Shown: positions 37,196-48,428, counted from the stretch's first letter. The stretch: 64,000 bases of DNA from Streptococcus sp. D7B5 (GCF_029691405.1 NZ_CP121467.1:310001-374000); one strand, 5' to 3'. Translations and numbers: made by a program. Notes: generated by a model from the letters alone, not told the origin.

Positions 37196-38521
37196 ATGCG
37201 AATTGGTTTATTTACAGATACCTATTTCCCTCAGGTTTCCGGGGTCGCGACTAGTATTCGGACTTTGAAAACTGAGCTTGAAAAGCAGGGGCATGCAGTT
37301 TTTATCTTTACAACAACAGATAAAGATGTAAACCGCTACGAGGATTGGCAAATTATTCGCATTCCGAGTGTCCCTTTCTTTGCGTTTAAGGATCGACGAT
37401 TTGCCTACCGAGGTTTTACAAAGGCGCTTGAAATTGCCAAGCAGTATCAACTCGATATTATTCATACCCAGACAGAATTTTCTCTTGGTTTGTTAGGAAT
37501 TTGGATTGCGAGAGAATTGAAAATTCCAGTTATTCATACCTACCATACCCAGTATGAAGACTATGTACATTACATTGCTAAGGGCATGCTAATTCGTCCG
37601 AGTATGGTAAAATATTTGGTGCGTGGCTTCCTTCATGATGTAGATGGCGTGATTTGCCCTAGTGAGATTGTTCGTGACCTTTTATCGAAATACAAAGTCA
37701 AGGTTGAAAAGCGTGTCATCCCAACTGGAATTGAGCTGGCTAAGTTTGAACGACCTGAGATTAAAGAGGAAAACTTACAAGAGCTTCGTTCGAAGTTAGG
37801 TATTCAGGAAGGCGAGAAAATGCTACTGAGCCTTTCGCGTATCTCCTTTGAGAAGAATATCCAAGCAGTCTTAGCTGCCTTTGCGCAGGTTTTGAAAGAA
37901 GAAGACAAGGTGAAGTTGGTTGTTGCTGGAGACGGACCTTATCTGGACAGTCTGAAAGAACAAGCAGAGAAATTAAACATACAAAAACATGTGATTTTTA
38001 CAGGTATGATTGCTCCCAGTGAGACAGCCTTGTACTATAAAGCAGCTGATTTCTTTATTTCAGCATCTACGAGTGAAACTCAGGGTTTAACCTATCTAGA
38101 AAGTCTAGCCAGTGGAACGCCTGTTATTGCTCATGGCAACCCCTATCTTGAAAATCTGATCAATGATAAAATGTTTGGGACCCTCTACTATGGAGAACGA
38201 GAGCTTGCAGGAGCTATCCTTGAAGCATTGATTGCTACTCCTGATATGTCTGAACAAAAGTTGGCGGATAAGTTGTACGAGATTTCGGCTGAAAATTTTG
38301 GGAAACGAGTTCATGAGTTTTACCTTGATGCCATTATCTCAAATAACTTTGAACATGAGCTACATGATGGACAACCTGTCACTCAGCGCTTCTTAAAAAC
38401 GATTCTCTATCTACCTCAACAGGCTGTTACAAGCCCAGTAAAAGAATCCAAGCGTATTTTAAGAGCGTCTCGAAAACAATTGTCTAGCATCAGAGATTAT
38501 TGGAGAGACGAATTCAAATAA
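37196..38521 (+). CDS. Diacylglycerol glucosyltransferase (monoglucosyl-DAG synthase)
   Basis: A 441-residue GT4-family enzyme, similar to Acholeplasma MGS and group B Streptococcus proteins making glucosyl-diacylglycerol, the substrate of CpoA and an anchor for lipoteichoic acid. The N-terminus MRIGLFTDTYFPQVSGVATS is the family acceptor-site block; VIPTGIELAKF begins the linker; LSLSRISFEKNIQ and the EX7E region STSETQGLTYLESLASGTPVI are in the C-terminal domain. The C-terminal 50 residues are basic (SKRILRASRKQLSS), fitting binding to anionic membranes. Start follows AAGTGAGGTAATTT. Confidence 0.85.
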   Translation: MRIGLFTDTYFPQVSGVATSIRTLKTELEKQGHAVFIFTTTDKDVNRYEDWQIIRIPSVPFFAFKDRRFAYRGFTKALEIAKQYQLDIIHTQTEFSLGLLGIWIARELKIPVIHTYHTQYEDYVHYIAKGMLIRPSMVKYLVRGFLHDVDGVICPSEIVRDLLSKYKVKVEKRVIPTGIELAKFERPEIKEENLQELRSKLGIQEGEKMLLSLSRISFEKNIQAVLAAFAQVLKEEDKVKLVVAGDGPYLDSLKEQAEKLNIQKHVIFTGMIAPSETALYYKAADFFISASTSETQGLTYLESLASGTPVIAHGNPYLENLINDKMFGTLYYGERELAGAILEALIATPDMSEQKLADKLYEISAENFGKRVHEFYLDAIISNNFEHELHDGQPVTQRFLKTILYLPQQAVTSPVKESKRILRASRKQLSSIRDYWRDEFK

Positions 38522-38541
38522 TAGAATAAGAGGAAGTAAAA

Positions 38542-38730
38542 ATGAAAAAATTAATGAGAAGCGGAAAAGATCAAAAAATTGGTGGAGTATGCGCAGGAGT
38601 TGCTCATTATTTTGATATTGATCCAACAATTGTTCGTGTCATTTGGGCTGTTCTTGCATTTTGTTATGGGACAGGAGTCCTTGCTTATATCATTTTATGG
38701 TTGATTGCACCAGTTTCAACAGACTATTAA
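38542..38730 (+). CDS. PspC-domain small membrane protein
   Basis: A 62-residue protein consisting of one PspC domain: a basic N-terminus (MKKLMRSGKDQKIGGVCAG), the conserved HYFDIDPTIVRVIWAVLAF, and a C-terminal membrane segment (YGTGVLAYIILWLIAPV). PspC domains are linked to envelope stress sensing. The ribosome binding site is AAGAGGAAG. It lies 20 bases after the glycolipid synthase, so it is probably in the same unit. Its function is not known in streptococci. Confidence 0.88.
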   Translation: MKKLMRSGKDQKIGGVCAGVAHYFDIDPTIVRVIWAVLAFCYGTGVLAYIILWLIAPVSTDY

Positions 38731-38759
38731 ATTAGAATTATATAGAAAAAGGAGAAGTT

Positions 38760-38894
38760 ATGGCTTTTGGAGATAACGGAAAACGTAAAAAAACTTTGTT
38801 TGAAAAGGTGACACTTGTTGTCGTGCTCATCATGTTGTTTGTAACCCTTGCTGGTATCTTTGCAACTGCGCTTGGAGCTTTTAGTAGATTCTAA
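38760..38894 (+). CDS. DUF4044 small membrane protein
   Basis: A 44-residue protein: basic N-terminus MAFGDNGKRKKTLFEKV followed by one transmembrane helix (TLVVVLIMLFVTLAGIFATAL). This is the DUF4044 layout seen in streptococci. AAAGGAGAAGTT gives a strong ribosome binding site, which argues that it is translated. It follows the PspC gene by 29 bases. Function unknown; too short for standard gene calling. Confidence 0.8.
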   Translation: MAFGDNGKRKKTLFEKVTLVVVLIMLFVTLAGIFATALGAFSRF

Positions 38895-38925
38895 GCAAGC
38901 TACGGGGATAGAAACAATAACTAAT

Positions 38926-38950
38926 GACTGGGTTCTCCCCAGCCTTTTTA
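38926..38950 (+). terminator. Short terminator-like hairpin before obg
   Basis: CTGGG (38928-38932) pairs with CCCAG (38938-38942), followed by CCTTTTTAA. The stem is short and only 16 bases from the obg ATG. Confidence 0.5.
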
Positions 38951-38965
38951 AAGTGAGAAGAAAAT

Positions 38966-40276
38966 ATGAATATGTTTTTAGATACAGCTAAGATTAAGGT
39001 CAAGGCTGGTAATGGTGGCGATGGCATGGTTGCCTTTCGCCGTGAAAAATATGTCCCTAATGGCGGTCCTTGGGGTGGTGATGGTGGACGAGGAGGTAAC
39101 GTTGTTTTCGTGGTAGACGAAGGTTTGCGTACCTTGATGGATTTCCGCTATAACCGTCATTTCAAGGCTGATTCCGGTGAAAAAGGAATGACCAAAGGAA
39201 TGCACGGTCGTGGTGCAGAAGATCTTCGTGTTCGAGTACCACAGGGGACTACTGTACGTGATGCGGAAACAGGAAAAGTCATTACAGACTTGATTGAACA
39301 TGGTCAAGAGTTTATCGTGGCTCATGGCGGTCGAGGTGGTCGTGGAAATATCCGTTTTGCCACTCCCAAAAATCCTGCACCTGAAATCTCTGAGAATGGA
39401 GAACCAGGTCAAGAACGTGAGTTGCAACTGGAATTGAAGATCCTAGCGGATGTTGGCTTGGTCGGTTTCCCATCTGTTGGAAAGTCAACTTTGCTTAGTG
39501 TCATCACTTCAGCTAAACCTAAAATCGGTGCTTACCACTTTACGACCATTGTCCCTAATTTGGGTATGGTTCGTACACAGTCAGGTGAATCTTTTGCAGT
39601 AGCAGACCTTCCAGGTTTGATTGAAGGGGCCAGTCAAGGGGTTGGTCTTGGAACCCAGTTTCTACGTCATATCGAACGCACTCGAGTTATCCTCCATGTC
39701 ATCGATATGTCAGCTAGCGAAGGACGTGATCCTTATGAGGATTACCTTGCTATTAATAAGGAATTAGAATCCTATAACCTTCGTCTCATGGAACGTCCAC
39801 AGATTATCGTAGCCAACAAGATGGATATGCCTGAAAGTCAGGAAAATCTTAAAACTTTCAAGGAAAAGTTGGCAGCAAACTACGACGAGTTTGAGGAACT
39901 TCCAGCCATCTTCCCAATTTCTGGATTGACCAAGCAAGGGTTGGCGACTCTTTTGGACGCGACAGCTGAATTGTTAGACAAGACTCCAGAATTCCCGATT
40001 TATGATGAATCCGATATGGAAGAAGAAGTTTACTATGGCTTTGACGAGGAAGAAAAGGCCTTTGAGATTAGCCGTGATGATGATGCGACATGGGTACTTT
40101 CTGGTGATAAACTTATGAAACTCTTTAACATGACCAACTTTGACCGTGACGAATCAGTCATGAAGTTTGCCCGTCAGCTTCGTGGTATGGGGGTTGACGA
40201 AGCCCTTCGTGCGCGTGGAGCCAAAGATGGCGATTTGGTCCGCATCGGTAAATTTGAGTTTGAATTTGTAGACTAG
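38966..40276 (+). CDS. obg: Obg GTPase (CgtA)
   Basis: Essential GTPase involved in late 50S assembly and growth control. It is 436 residues: the N-terminal glycine-rich Obg fold ([32 protein letters not shown]), the G domain with G1 GFPSVGKST and G3 [10 protein letters not shown]4 NKMD, and the C-terminal OCT domain that is characteristic of Gram-positive Obg. The start is ATG at 38966 after AGTGAGAAGAAAAT; translation from Met3 is also possible. A small conserved gene follows 9 bases later. Confidence 0.96.
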   Translation: MNMFLDTAKIKVKAGNGGDGMVAFRREKYVPNGGPWGGDGGRGGNVVFVVDEGLRTLMDFRYNRHFKADSGEKGMTKGMHGRGAEDLRVRVPQGTTVRDAETGKVITDLIEHGQEFIVAHGGRGGRGNIRFATPKNPAPEISENGEPGQERELQLELKILADVGLVGFPSVGKSTLLSVITSAKPKIGAYHFTTIVPNLGMVRTQSGESFAVADLPGLIEGASQGVGLGTQFLRHIERTRVILHVIDMSASEGRDPYEDYLAINKELESYNLRLMERPQIIVANKMDMPESQENLKTFKEKLAANYDEFEELPAIFPISGLTKQGLATLLDATAELLDKTPEFPIYDESDMEEEVYYGFDEEEKAFEISRDDDATWVLSGDKLMKLFNMTNFDRDESVMKFARQLRGMGVDEALRARGAKDGDLVRIGKFEFEFVD

Positions 40277-40285
40277 GAGATTGAT

Positions 40286-40450
40286 ATGGGAGATAAACCA
40301 ATATCATTCCGAGATGCAGATGGAAATTTTGTTTCTGCAGCAGATGTGTGGAATGAAAAGAAACTAGAAGAATTGTTTAATCGTCTCAATCCTAAACGTG
40401 CTCTTCGATTGGCGCGTACAAAGAAAGAAGAAACACAGTCAAAGAAATAA
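40286..40450 (+). CDS. Conserved small protein downstream of obg
   Basis: A 54-residue hydrophilic protein beginning MGDKPISFRDADGNFVSAAD and ending in a Lys-rich tail (TKKEETQSKK). TAGGAGATTGAT gives a ribosome binding site. No transmembrane segment or known domain is visible. It is in the obg transcription unit and is directly followed by a terminator. A similar small gene follows obg in pneumococcus, from memory. Function unknown. Confidence 0.75.
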   Translation: MGDKPISFRDADGNFVSAADVWNEKKLEELFNRLNPKRALRLARTKKEETQSKK

Positions 40451-40456
40451 AAAGTT

Positions 40457-40484
40457 CCCGTGATCTTTTGATCACGGGATTTGT
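40457..40484. terminator. Bidirectional terminator between obg unit and argR
   Basis: CCCGTGATC pairs perfectly with GATCACGGG across TTTT; it is AT-rich on both sides and sits between convergent genes. Confidence 0.85.
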
Positions 40485-40485
40485 T

Positions 40486-40956
40486 TTATTCACTAAAGAA
40501 AAATGGTGGCGCATATTTTTTAAGACTCTCAAAACAAGCCTGCGCTTTTGTAGCATCTTCACAGATAATCATGCAGACATCGTCTCCACAAAGAGTTGCA
40601 ACGACATCTGGAAAGGCCAAGGAATCAATTACAGATCCAAATGACTGGGCTAAACCGGGTAAAGTTTTCAAAATAACTTGGTGTTGCACCGGACGCAACA
40701 TAACAAGAGCATCTTCCATATAATTTTCAAGACGTTTTTCCCACTTGGAGATAGATCCTGTATTTAGCACATAGTAAGAATTATCCTCTTCGCGCACTTT
40801 TGAAAGGTTCATGGTTTTGATATCGCGTGATAAGGTAGCCTGAGTAACTTGGATATCATTTTCCGCTAACAAGGCTTGTAATTCAGCTTGAGTATGGATT
40901 TTGTTTTTTGAAACGAGGGCGCGGATAAGTTGGTGTCTGTGTTCTGATTTGTTCAT
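40486..40956 (-). CDS. argR: ArgR-family transcriptional regulator
   Basis: A 156-residue arginine-responsive regulator. The N-terminal winged helix has the SR motif in [17 protein letters not shown], and the C-terminal hexamerisation and arginine-binding domain has [11 protein letters not shown], the usual GDD-type ligand contact. Streptococci carry several ArgR/AhrC paralogues, so this one may act jointly with another. The ribosome binding site on the reverse strand is AAAAGGAG. It lies downstream of pepX and a pepX remnant. Its own promoter should lie within the remnant, at about 40970-41020. Confidence 0.88.
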   Translation of the reverse strand: MNKSEHRHQLIRALVSKNKIHTQAELQALLAENDIQVTQATLSRDIKTMNLSKVREEDNSYYVLNTGSISKWEKRLENYMEDALVMLRPVQHQVILKTLPGLAQSFGSVIDSLAFPDVVATLCGDDVCMIICEDATKAQACFESLKKYAPPFFFSE

Positions 40957-40969
40957 AAAGTAAGTACTC

Positions 40970-41476
40970 CTTTTAAAAGGTACAGTAAGCGTGGACTGAA
41001 CGAAAACGTCAGTCGGGTGGTAGGCGGTATTGTCACGTATGATGATTTTAAAGTCAGTAGGATAAAGAACTAGATGGAGAGATTCTCCTTCTTTTAACTT
41101 TTCACTAGTTGGGTGCAGATAAACTGGGTAGCGATTCGTTCATCTACATTGATGTTCTTTAATGACAGTGAATCATTCAATTTGGGTAGCTTTTTGTCAC
41201 GGCGTTTTGTGAATTTACTCTAAATGTAATTCACAGAGATTTCCAACATGTGGTCTGGTAGCGTGTATGATAAATGGTTACACATGTTGGTTAGAGGGAG
41301 TATCTTTTGTCCAAGTTCCGTCTAGGGGCTTCTAAAATGCTTTCAGATGAACTGAATTTGATACAAAGTTTATGTCTGATTCGACTGTTCAAGTGGAAAA
41401 CTTTGGTTATAGGAAGTTCAATGGTCAAATTCATTGACTTTTCCTTTGAATCCTTCCATATTGAAAGTCTGGTAGA
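40970..41476 (-). pseudogene. Decayed second copy of the pepX 3' third
   Basis: Reverse-strand translation follows PepX residues 584-760. It starts with YQTFNMEGFKGKVN against [14 protein letters not shown] immediately after the intact pepX stop, continues through HMLEISVNYI (then an in-frame stop) against [11 protein letters not shown], and ends with [18 protein letters not shown] against [18 protein letters not shown]. Frameshifts and stops break it. No start or ribosome binding site exists, so it is non-coding. It fills the pepX-argR gap of about 520 bases. Confidence 0.85.
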
Positions 41477-43759
41477 TTATACCTTTTGACAAGGTAGGAT
41501 AAGACTAGACTGTGCTAAATCAACAGTCAACTGATAGTCTGTATTGTCTCGAATTGTAATCTCAAAGTCTGTGGTGTAGAGAACCAAACGGAGAGTATCT
41601 CCTTTTTTAAGTTTGTAGATAGTTGGTTGAAGCTCTAGCTTGAAGTCCATCCATTCATTTGGTTGGATTTCTTCAATCGTCAAGAGATTGGTTCGATTTT
41701 GAAGATTAAGGTAGCCTTTGGTGATGACACGTTGGGCACTTGGGTTGAATGGCAGTTCACAGAGATTTTCTAACATGTGGTAACGGCCATTATCAATGGT
41801 TCTAGCACTTAAAACCGCTGGATAAGGCTGCAGATATTTCTTTTGTCCAAGTTCTAGCAGTTGGGCTGATAATAAGCCCTTGTTTGTACTTGATTTGACA
41901 CGAAGTTTTAGCTCTACTCGCCCATTTAAGTGAATGTCTTGACTTACTGGAAGGTCAATGGTGATCTGATTAGCTTTTCCTTGGTAAAGTTCGGTGTTGA
42001 AGGTCTGGTAAGTCTTACCATAACGATCAAAATCTTTTTGATCATACTGGTTTTGAATCACTTTTTCCTCATTACCAAGAGAGAAGGTATGCAGTTCATC
42101 CTGTTTGCCAAAGTTATCAAGACCTTGCCATTTTTGCGGTGCGATATTGTCCTGCCAAATGACAGTCGGAAGTTGGTAGCTTGAGTCAAGTCCTAACAAT
42201 TTCATACTTAACAAGGCATTCATGGACTCGCGGAAGTCGATCGACTGCCAGTTATTCATATAAACATGGGCACCATGATGGAAAAAGAGGTGCTTATTGA
42301 TATGGCTAGGAAGGGCATGAAACATCTGGTAAACATGAAGAGGTTTGACGTTCCAATCCTGGGAACCATGCGTAAAGACGACCTCAGCTTGAACCTTGTG
42401 AGCATTGAGCAGATAGTTGCGGTCATGCCAAAACTGATTGTAGTCACCAGTCTTGCGATCGAGTTTCTCTTTAACCTTTTCTAAGTCTGCTTGATAAGCT
42501 TCATTGCCACGAATATAGTCACCAGCTTGGAGGTTGCGAGAGTAGGTCAATTCAGCAAGTGAGTCAAAATCCTCACCTGGATAGCCCCCTGGGCTGGTCA
42601 CTAGACCATTTTCCCGATAGTAGTTGTACCAAGAGGAAATACCTGCTTCTGCGATGATCACTTCCAAGCCATCAACACCAGTGGTGGCGAGACCATTGGA
42701 CATGGTACCTAGATAGGAAATACCTGTTGTTGCGACTTTGCCGTTTGACCAGTCAGCTTTGACTTGGCGTTTGCGCGTGTGGTCTGTGAAAGCACGACAA
42801 CGACCATTGAGCCAATCAATGACATTTTTATAGGCCTCGATTTGCTGATAGTCACCATTAGTCATGAGTCCTTGAGAATCTTTGGTTCCAACACCCGATA
42901 CATAGAGATTGGCAAATCCACGTGGGAGGAAGTAGTCATTTAGAGTATATGAGCTATTGATATGAGATAGCTTTTCTTCAGCTTCTGAGACGACTTCTGC
43001 TTGACTATGAGGTCCGACTAAATTCAGCTTAGGTTCCTCAAGTTCAATGGTGTGGGGCAGTTTGACCTCAAGCTCCCCTTCCATTTTGTAGAGAGCCTTG
43101 TCACTGGCTTTGTCGTTGGTCCCTTGGTGATAAGGGCTGGCAGTCATAAGAGCAGGTACTTGACCATCGTAACGTGGGCGGATAACGCTGACTTTGACTA
43201 AATCAGGGAGTCCATCTTTATCAGTATCCACACGGCTCTCGACATACACGACTTCACGAATGACATCATGAGTAGAGAAGGTAGCCAAGCTCTTACCGTT
43301 AAAGTAGTGGTAGTGATTATCTTCTGAAATGAGTCCATCACTAACAAGCTGATCGATGAGCGTATTTCCTTTTTTCGTTCGCGTATTGAGCAATTGATAA
43401 AGATTTTCAATGAGATCTCCATAAACAATAGGAAAACCAGTTTCTTTACGGAACTGTTCGGCATCCTCAAAGTCAACAAGATAGCTAAATCCTAAAAGTT
43501 GAAAAACTACTGTGTAGAAAATCTCCGCAGTTAACTCACGGTCTGACTGGAAAAAGGTTACTAAATCTGTTTCTTTATCCGCAGCCAAAGTTGACAAGGC
43601 ATAATCCGTGTTAGAATAAGTGAAAAAACTCCAACGAATGAAGTCTTCAAACTGTCTTTTTAAGGACAGTTGGGGTGACAGCTTTAGACCAAGACCTTCT
43701 AATTCCTCAAATCGTTGAGAACTAGTGGTTGGTTGGTAGCTGAATTGATTAAAACGCAT
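41477..43759 (-). CDS. pepX: Xaa-Pro dipeptidyl-peptidase
   Basis: Serine peptidase releasing Xaa-Pro dipeptides from peptide N-termini, for peptide and casein utilisation. It is 760 residues, the usual PepX length, cytoplasmic (no signal peptide). The catalytic serine is S348 in GISYLGTMS; the Asp is in [12 protein letters not shown] and the His in [10 protein letters not shown]-terminal helical domain, alpha/beta-hydrolase core and C-terminal jelly-roll domain are all present. The ribosome binding site on the reverse strand is AAAGGAGAGAAAC. Its 3' end is followed at once by a degenerate copy of its own last third. Confidence 0.95.
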   Translation of the reverse strand: MRFNQFSYQPTTSSQRFEELEGLGLKLSPQLSLKRQFEDFIRWSFFTYSNTDYALSTLAADKETDLVTFFQSDRELTAEIFYTVVFQLLGFSYLVDFEDAEQFRKETGFPIVYGDLIENLYQLLNTRTKKGNTLIDQLVSDGLISEDNHYHYFNGKSLATFSTHDVIREVVYVESRVDTDKDGLPDLVKVSVIRPRYDGQVPALMTASPYHQGTNDKASDKALYKMEGELEVKLPHTIELEEPKLNLVGPHSQAEVVSEAEEKLSHINSSYTLNDYFLPRGFANLYVSGVGTKDSQGLMTNGDYQQIEAYKNVIDWLNGRCRAFTDHTRKRQVKADWSNGKVATTGISYLGTMSNGLATTGVDGLEVIIAEAGISSWYNYYRENGLVTSPGGYPGEDFDSLAELTYSRNLQAGDYIRGNEAYQADLEKVKEKLDRKTGDYNQFWHDRNYLLNAHKVQAEVVFTHGSQDWNVKPLHVYQMFHALPSHINKHLFFHHGAHVYMNNWQSIDFRESMNALLSMKLLGLDSSYQLPTVIWQDNIAPQKWQGLDNFGKQDELHTFSLGNEEKVIQNQYDQKDFDRYGKTYQTFNTELYQGKANQITIDLPVSQDIHLNGRVELKLRVKSSTNKGLLSAQLLELGQKKYLQPYPAVLSARTIDNGRYHMLENLCELPFNPSAQRVITKGYLNLQNRTNLLTIEEIQPNEWMDFKLELQPTIYKLKKGDTLRLVLYTTDFEITIRDNTDYQLTVDLAQSSLILPCQKV

Positions 43760-44109
43760 GTTTCTCTCCTTTGAAAACAGACTGAATTTATTATATCAAA
43801 AAAGAGGGAAAAATGGAATAAATAAACTTAAATGAAATAAATTTCTTAAACCAGCATATCTATTTGGTAAGTTATTATAAAATGCTGAATAAATATCATA
43901 GAAGTAAGCCTTTTTCTAGAGATTTTTATATGTAAAACTGCATATAACTCCTATCTTTATTATTCTTCGTTTGGTATAAATATATCTAAATTTACATCTA
44001 AAACTATTATATAATATTAATTTTTGTTTCCTTCCTTTGAAAAATGAAGAATTTAACAGTAAGAAGAGAAGAAGTTTGTAACTGATGATATTGAAAAGAA
44101 AGTGCAGAG
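43760..44109. other. AT-rich intergenic region between pepX and dnaE
   Basis: About 350 bases of very AT-rich sequence between divergent genes. I see no gene, repeat or clear riboswitch. The pepX promoter must lie in its left part. A TATAATATTAA-like stretch near 44010 could be a fortuitous -10. Confidence 0.5.
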
Positions 44110-44141
44110 TTGCTTCAATATCCAGCTTAAAATGGTATAAT
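44110..44141 (+). promoter_or_regulatory. Promoter for dnaE
   Basis: TGGTATAAT (TATAAT at 44136-44141) with TTGCTT 20 bases upstream. The distance to the dnaE ATG is 31 bases, with GGAGGAG as ribosome binding site. Confidence 0.6.
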
Positions 44142-44172
44142 AGTAGTAAAACGAAAGCAAGGAGGAGAAGTA

Positions 44173-47100
44173 ATGATTGCACAGCTCGACACCAAGACTG
44201 TTTATAGTTTTATGGAAAGTGTGGTTTCGATTGAAAAATATGTACAAATGGCTAAAGAGTATGGCTATTCTCACCTTGCTATCATGGATGTGGATAATCT
44301 CTATGGGGCTTATCATTTTTTAGAGGTGACTCGAAAATATGGAATCCAACCTTTAATTGGTCTTGAAATGACCTTGATCAAAGATAAGGAGAATATTTCT
44401 CTTCGTTTTCTAGCCCTATCCACTAAAGGCTATCAAGAGTTGATGAAGTTATCCACTTTAAAAATGACTGGACGGAAAAATTGGTCTGACTTCACCTCCC
44501 ACCTCGAAGATGTGGCCATTGTTGTTCCCTATTTTAATGGGGTCGAACAGTTGGATTTGGGGGTTGATTATTTTATCGGTGTTAGTCCAGATACTCCTCA
44601 AGAAGTCTTTACTAGCCCCATTCTTCCACTCTATCAGGTCAACTCTTTTGAAAAAGAAGATATTCAAGTTTTACAAATCTTATCAGCAGTCAAGGACAAT
44701 GTCAGTCTGAGAGAAGTGGATCTGCATTCACAACAAGGGATTTTTTTACCTGCCTCAGACTTGGAAGCACGGTTTAAAAATCGCTTCCCTCAGGCGCTTG
44801 CCAATCTCCAAGGTCTGATAGAGAATGTAAGCTATCAAATCGACCCAAGTTTAAAACTTCCTCGCTTTAATCCTGAAAGACCAGCAGTAGAAGAACTTCG
44901 AGAGAGGGCTGAGCAAGGCTTGAGTGACAAGGGGTTGACCTCAGCTATTTACCATGAGCGACTGAATGAGGAATTAGCTGTGATTCATGATATGGGCTTT
45001 GACGATTATTTCCTTGTAGTTTGGGATTTGCTCCGTTTTGGACGCTCCCAAGGCTACTATATGGGAATGGGGCGTGGTTCTGCTGTTGGTAGTCTGGTGG
45101 CTTACTCACTGGATATTACAGGAATTGACCCGGTCGAGAAGAACTTGATTTTCGAGCGCTTTTTAAATCGTGAGCGCTACACCATGCCTGATATTGATAT
45201 CGACATCCCTGACCTTTATAGGCCGGAGTTCATTCGCTATGTTCGTGATCGCTATGGCAGTCAACACGTGGCACAGATTGTCACTTATTCGACCTTTGGA
45301 GCAAAACAGGCAATTCGTGATGTTTTCAAACGTTATGGTGTCCCTGAGTACGAATTAACAAATATTACGAAAAAAATCAGTTTCCGAGATACGCTAACGA
45401 CAGCCTATGAAAAGAATTTACAGTTTAGGCAGATCATCAATAGTAAGATTGAATATCAAAAAGCTTTTGAGATTGCTCGAAAGATTGAAGGGTATCCTCG
45501 TCAGACCTCTATCCATGCAGCTGGGGTCGTTATGAGTGACCAAGACTTGACGGACTACATTCCTCTAAAATATGGTGAGGATATGCTCATCACTCAGTAT
45601 GATGCTCATGGTGTTGAAGCCAATGGACTTCTAAAAATGGATTTCCTCGGTTTACGTAACCTGACTTTTGTCCAAAAAATGCAGGAATTGCTTGCGGAGT
45701 CAGAGGGTGTTCATCTAAAAATCGAAGATATTGATTTGGAAGACAAAGAAACTCTGGCCCTCTTTGTTGCTGGAAATACCAAGGGGATTTTCCAATTTGA
45801 ACAACCTGGCGCCATTCGGCTCTTGAAACGAGTTCAGCCGCAAGTCTTTGAAGAGGTAGTAGCAACGACATCCCTCAATAGACCGGGGGCAAGTGATTAT
45901 ATTGATAATTTTGTCGCTCGTAAGCATGGTAAAGAAAAGGTGACGGTGTTAGACCCTGCCTTAGAAGACATCCTTTCATCAACCTACGGTATTATGCTCT
46001 ATCAAGAGCAGGTCATGCAGGTAGCTCAACGCTTTGGAGGATTCAGTCTTGGTAAAGCCGACATTCTCAGACGTGCCATGGGTAAGAAAAATGCCAAAGA
46101 GATGCATCTGATGAAGGAAGATTTTATCACAGGAGCTATGAAATTGGGGCATACAGAAGAAAAGGCCAACCAAGTTTTTGCAGTGATGGAAAAGTTTGCC
46201 GGCTATGGATTTAACCGATCCCACGCTTATGCCTACTCAGCGCTGGCTTTCCAGCTTGCTTATTTCAAGACACACTATCCTGCTATTTTCTTTCAAGTTA
46301 TGTTGAACTATTCTAGCAGCGATTACATTGTAGATGCATTGCAGATGGGCTTTGAAGTAGCTCCCTTAGCAATCAACAGCATTCCCTATCATGATAAAAT
46401 TGCTCAGAAGAAAATCTATCTGGGTCTAAAAGCCATTAAGGGAATGCCGAGAGATTTGTCTTACTGGATTATTGAAAATCGTCCTTTCTCAAGCATTGAA
46501 GATTTTGTCACACGTCTTCCCAAGAATTACAAGAAACTGTCGCTTTTGACGCCTTTGGTTGAACTAGGGCTTTTTGATGAATTTGACAAGAATCGCCAGA
46601 AAAACTTAGTCAACCTACCAAACTTATTTGTTTTTGTTGAGGAATTAGGTGGACTTTTTGCGGATACAAATTATAGTTGGACTGAAGCTGATGATTTTAC
46701 TGAGGCAGAGAAATTTTACAAAGAGCAGGAACTGATTGGGGTAGGTATCAGTCCCCATCCTCTCCAAACTCTTGCCAAACAAGCCCTATATCCGACCACT
46801 CCAATCACTAATCTAACCGAGGGAGCTCAAGCCACTCTCCTAGTTGAAGTGCAAAAGATTAAAGTGATTCGAACCAAGAAAGGCGAGAGTATGGCTTTTC
46901 TACAGGTTCATGATAGTAAGTCTCGGATGGATGTAACTGTATTTTCAGACCAATATAGAAAATTTGCTTCCAATTTATCCGAAGGGAAATTTTACTACAT
47001 CAATGGCAAAGTTCAATCTCGAGATGGTCGTCTGCAAATGATTGCACAAGATTTGAAAGAAGCAGTGGCAGAACGATTCTGGATTCAAGTTAAAAATCAT

Positions 47101-47274
47101 GAATACGATAAAGAGATTTCAAATATCCTAGAACAATACAAAGGTCCAATCCCTGTCATTATCAGGTATGAAGAGGAAGGAAAAACGGTTGTTTCTACAC
47201 AACATTTTGTAAGAAAAGATTCTGCTCTAGAGGAAAAGTTAGAGGGAATTGCTATGAAAACGATTTATCGCTAA
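44173..47274 (+). CDS. dnaE: DNA polymerase III alpha subunit DnaE
   Basis: C-family polymerase. In Firmicutes with PolC, DnaE extends primers before PolC takes over. It is 1033 residues: PHP domain (1-about 200), the polymerase core with catalytic aspartates in PDIDIDIPD (339-347) and GRGSAVGSLVAYSL, the beta-clamp region, helix-hairpin-helix DNA-binding domain (GYGFNRSHAYAYS to AIKGMPRDLS), and the C-terminal OB fold (LVEVQKIKVIRTKKGESMAF). The PHP start reads MIAQLDTKTVYSF, lacking the canonical HxH signature of active PHP domains, so the exonuclease part is probably inactive. pfkA follows. Confidence 0.95.
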   Translation: MIAQLDTKTVYSFMESVVSIEKYVQMAKEYGYSHLAIMDVDNLYGAYHFLEVTRKYGIQPLIGLEMTLIKDKENISLRFLALSTKGYQELMKLSTLKMTGRKNWSDFTSHLEDVAIVVPYFNGVEQLDLGVDYFIGVSPDTPQEVFTSPILPLYQVNSFEKEDIQVLQILSAVKDNVSLREVDLHSQQGIFLPASDLEARFKNRFPQALANLQGLIENVSYQIDPSLKLPRFNPERPAVEELRERAEQGLSDKGLTSAIYHERLNEELAVIHDMGFDDYFLVVWDLLRFGRSQGYYMGMGRGSAVGSLVAYSLDITGIDPVEKNLIFERFLNRERYTMPDIDIDIPDLYRPEFIRYVRDRYGSQHVAQIVTYSTFGAKQAIRDVFKRYGVPEYELTNITKKISFRDTLTTAYEKNLQFRQIINSKIEYQKAFEIARKIEGYPRQTSIHAAGVVMSDQDLTDYIPLKYGEDMLITQYDAHGVEANGLLKMDFLGLRNLTFVQKMQELLAESEGVHLKIEDIDLEDKETLALFVAGNTKGIFQFEQPGAIRLLKRVQPQVFEEVVATTSLNRPGASDYIDNFVARKHGKEKVTVLDPALEDILSSTYGIMLYQEQVMQVAQRFGGFSLGKADILRRAMGKKNAKEMHLMKEDFITGAMKLGHTEEKANQVFAVMEKFAGYGFNRSHAYAYSALAFQLAYFKTHYPAIFFQVMLNYSSSDYIVDALQMGFEVAPLAINSIPYHDKIAQKKIYLGLKAIKGMPRDLSYWIIENRPFSSIEDFVTRLPKNYKKLSLLTPLVELGLFDEFDKNRQKNLVNLPNLFVFVEELGGLFADTNYSWTEADDFTEAEKFYKEQELIGVGISPHPLQTLAKQALYPTTPITNLTEGAQATLLVEVQKIKVIRTKKGESMAFLQVHDSKSRMDVTVFSDQYRKFASNLSEGKFYYINGKVQSRDGRLQMIAQDLKEAVAERFWIQVKNHEYDKEISNILEQYKGPIPVIIRYEEEGKTVVSTQHFVRKDSALEEKLEGIAMKTIYR

Positions 47275-47309
47275 AAATACGGAAAATAGAAGAATTTTCG
47301 ATTTAAATG

Positions 47310-47318
47310 TGGTATAAT
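47310..47318 (+). promoter_or_regulatory. Extended -10 promoter for pfkA
   Basis: TGGTATAAT with TATAAT at 47313-47318, 36 bases before the pfkA ATG, after dnaE. Confidence 0.6.
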
Positions 47319-47333
47319 CAGTAAGAATGTTAA

Positions 47334-48362
<1,029 letters not shown>

Positions 48363-48428
48363 TCAACTTTCATTAATTTGGTAACATGACCATAAAAGGT
48401 CGAATTATATAAAGGAGTCACAAAAATC

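Noticed and set aside
38821..38894. The DUF4044 gene as non-coding leader of obg
   Set aside because: It has a strong ribosome binding site, a basic N-terminus and a clean transmembrane helix, which fit a real small protein.
41307..41489. Short + strand frame in the pepX-argR gap
   Set aside because: The region is explained by the decayed pepX copy on the reverse strand.
44053..44316. Reverse-strand frames overlapping the dnaE start
   Set aside because: Low-complexity, AT-rich translation without a ribosome binding site; it conflicts with dnaE and its promoter.
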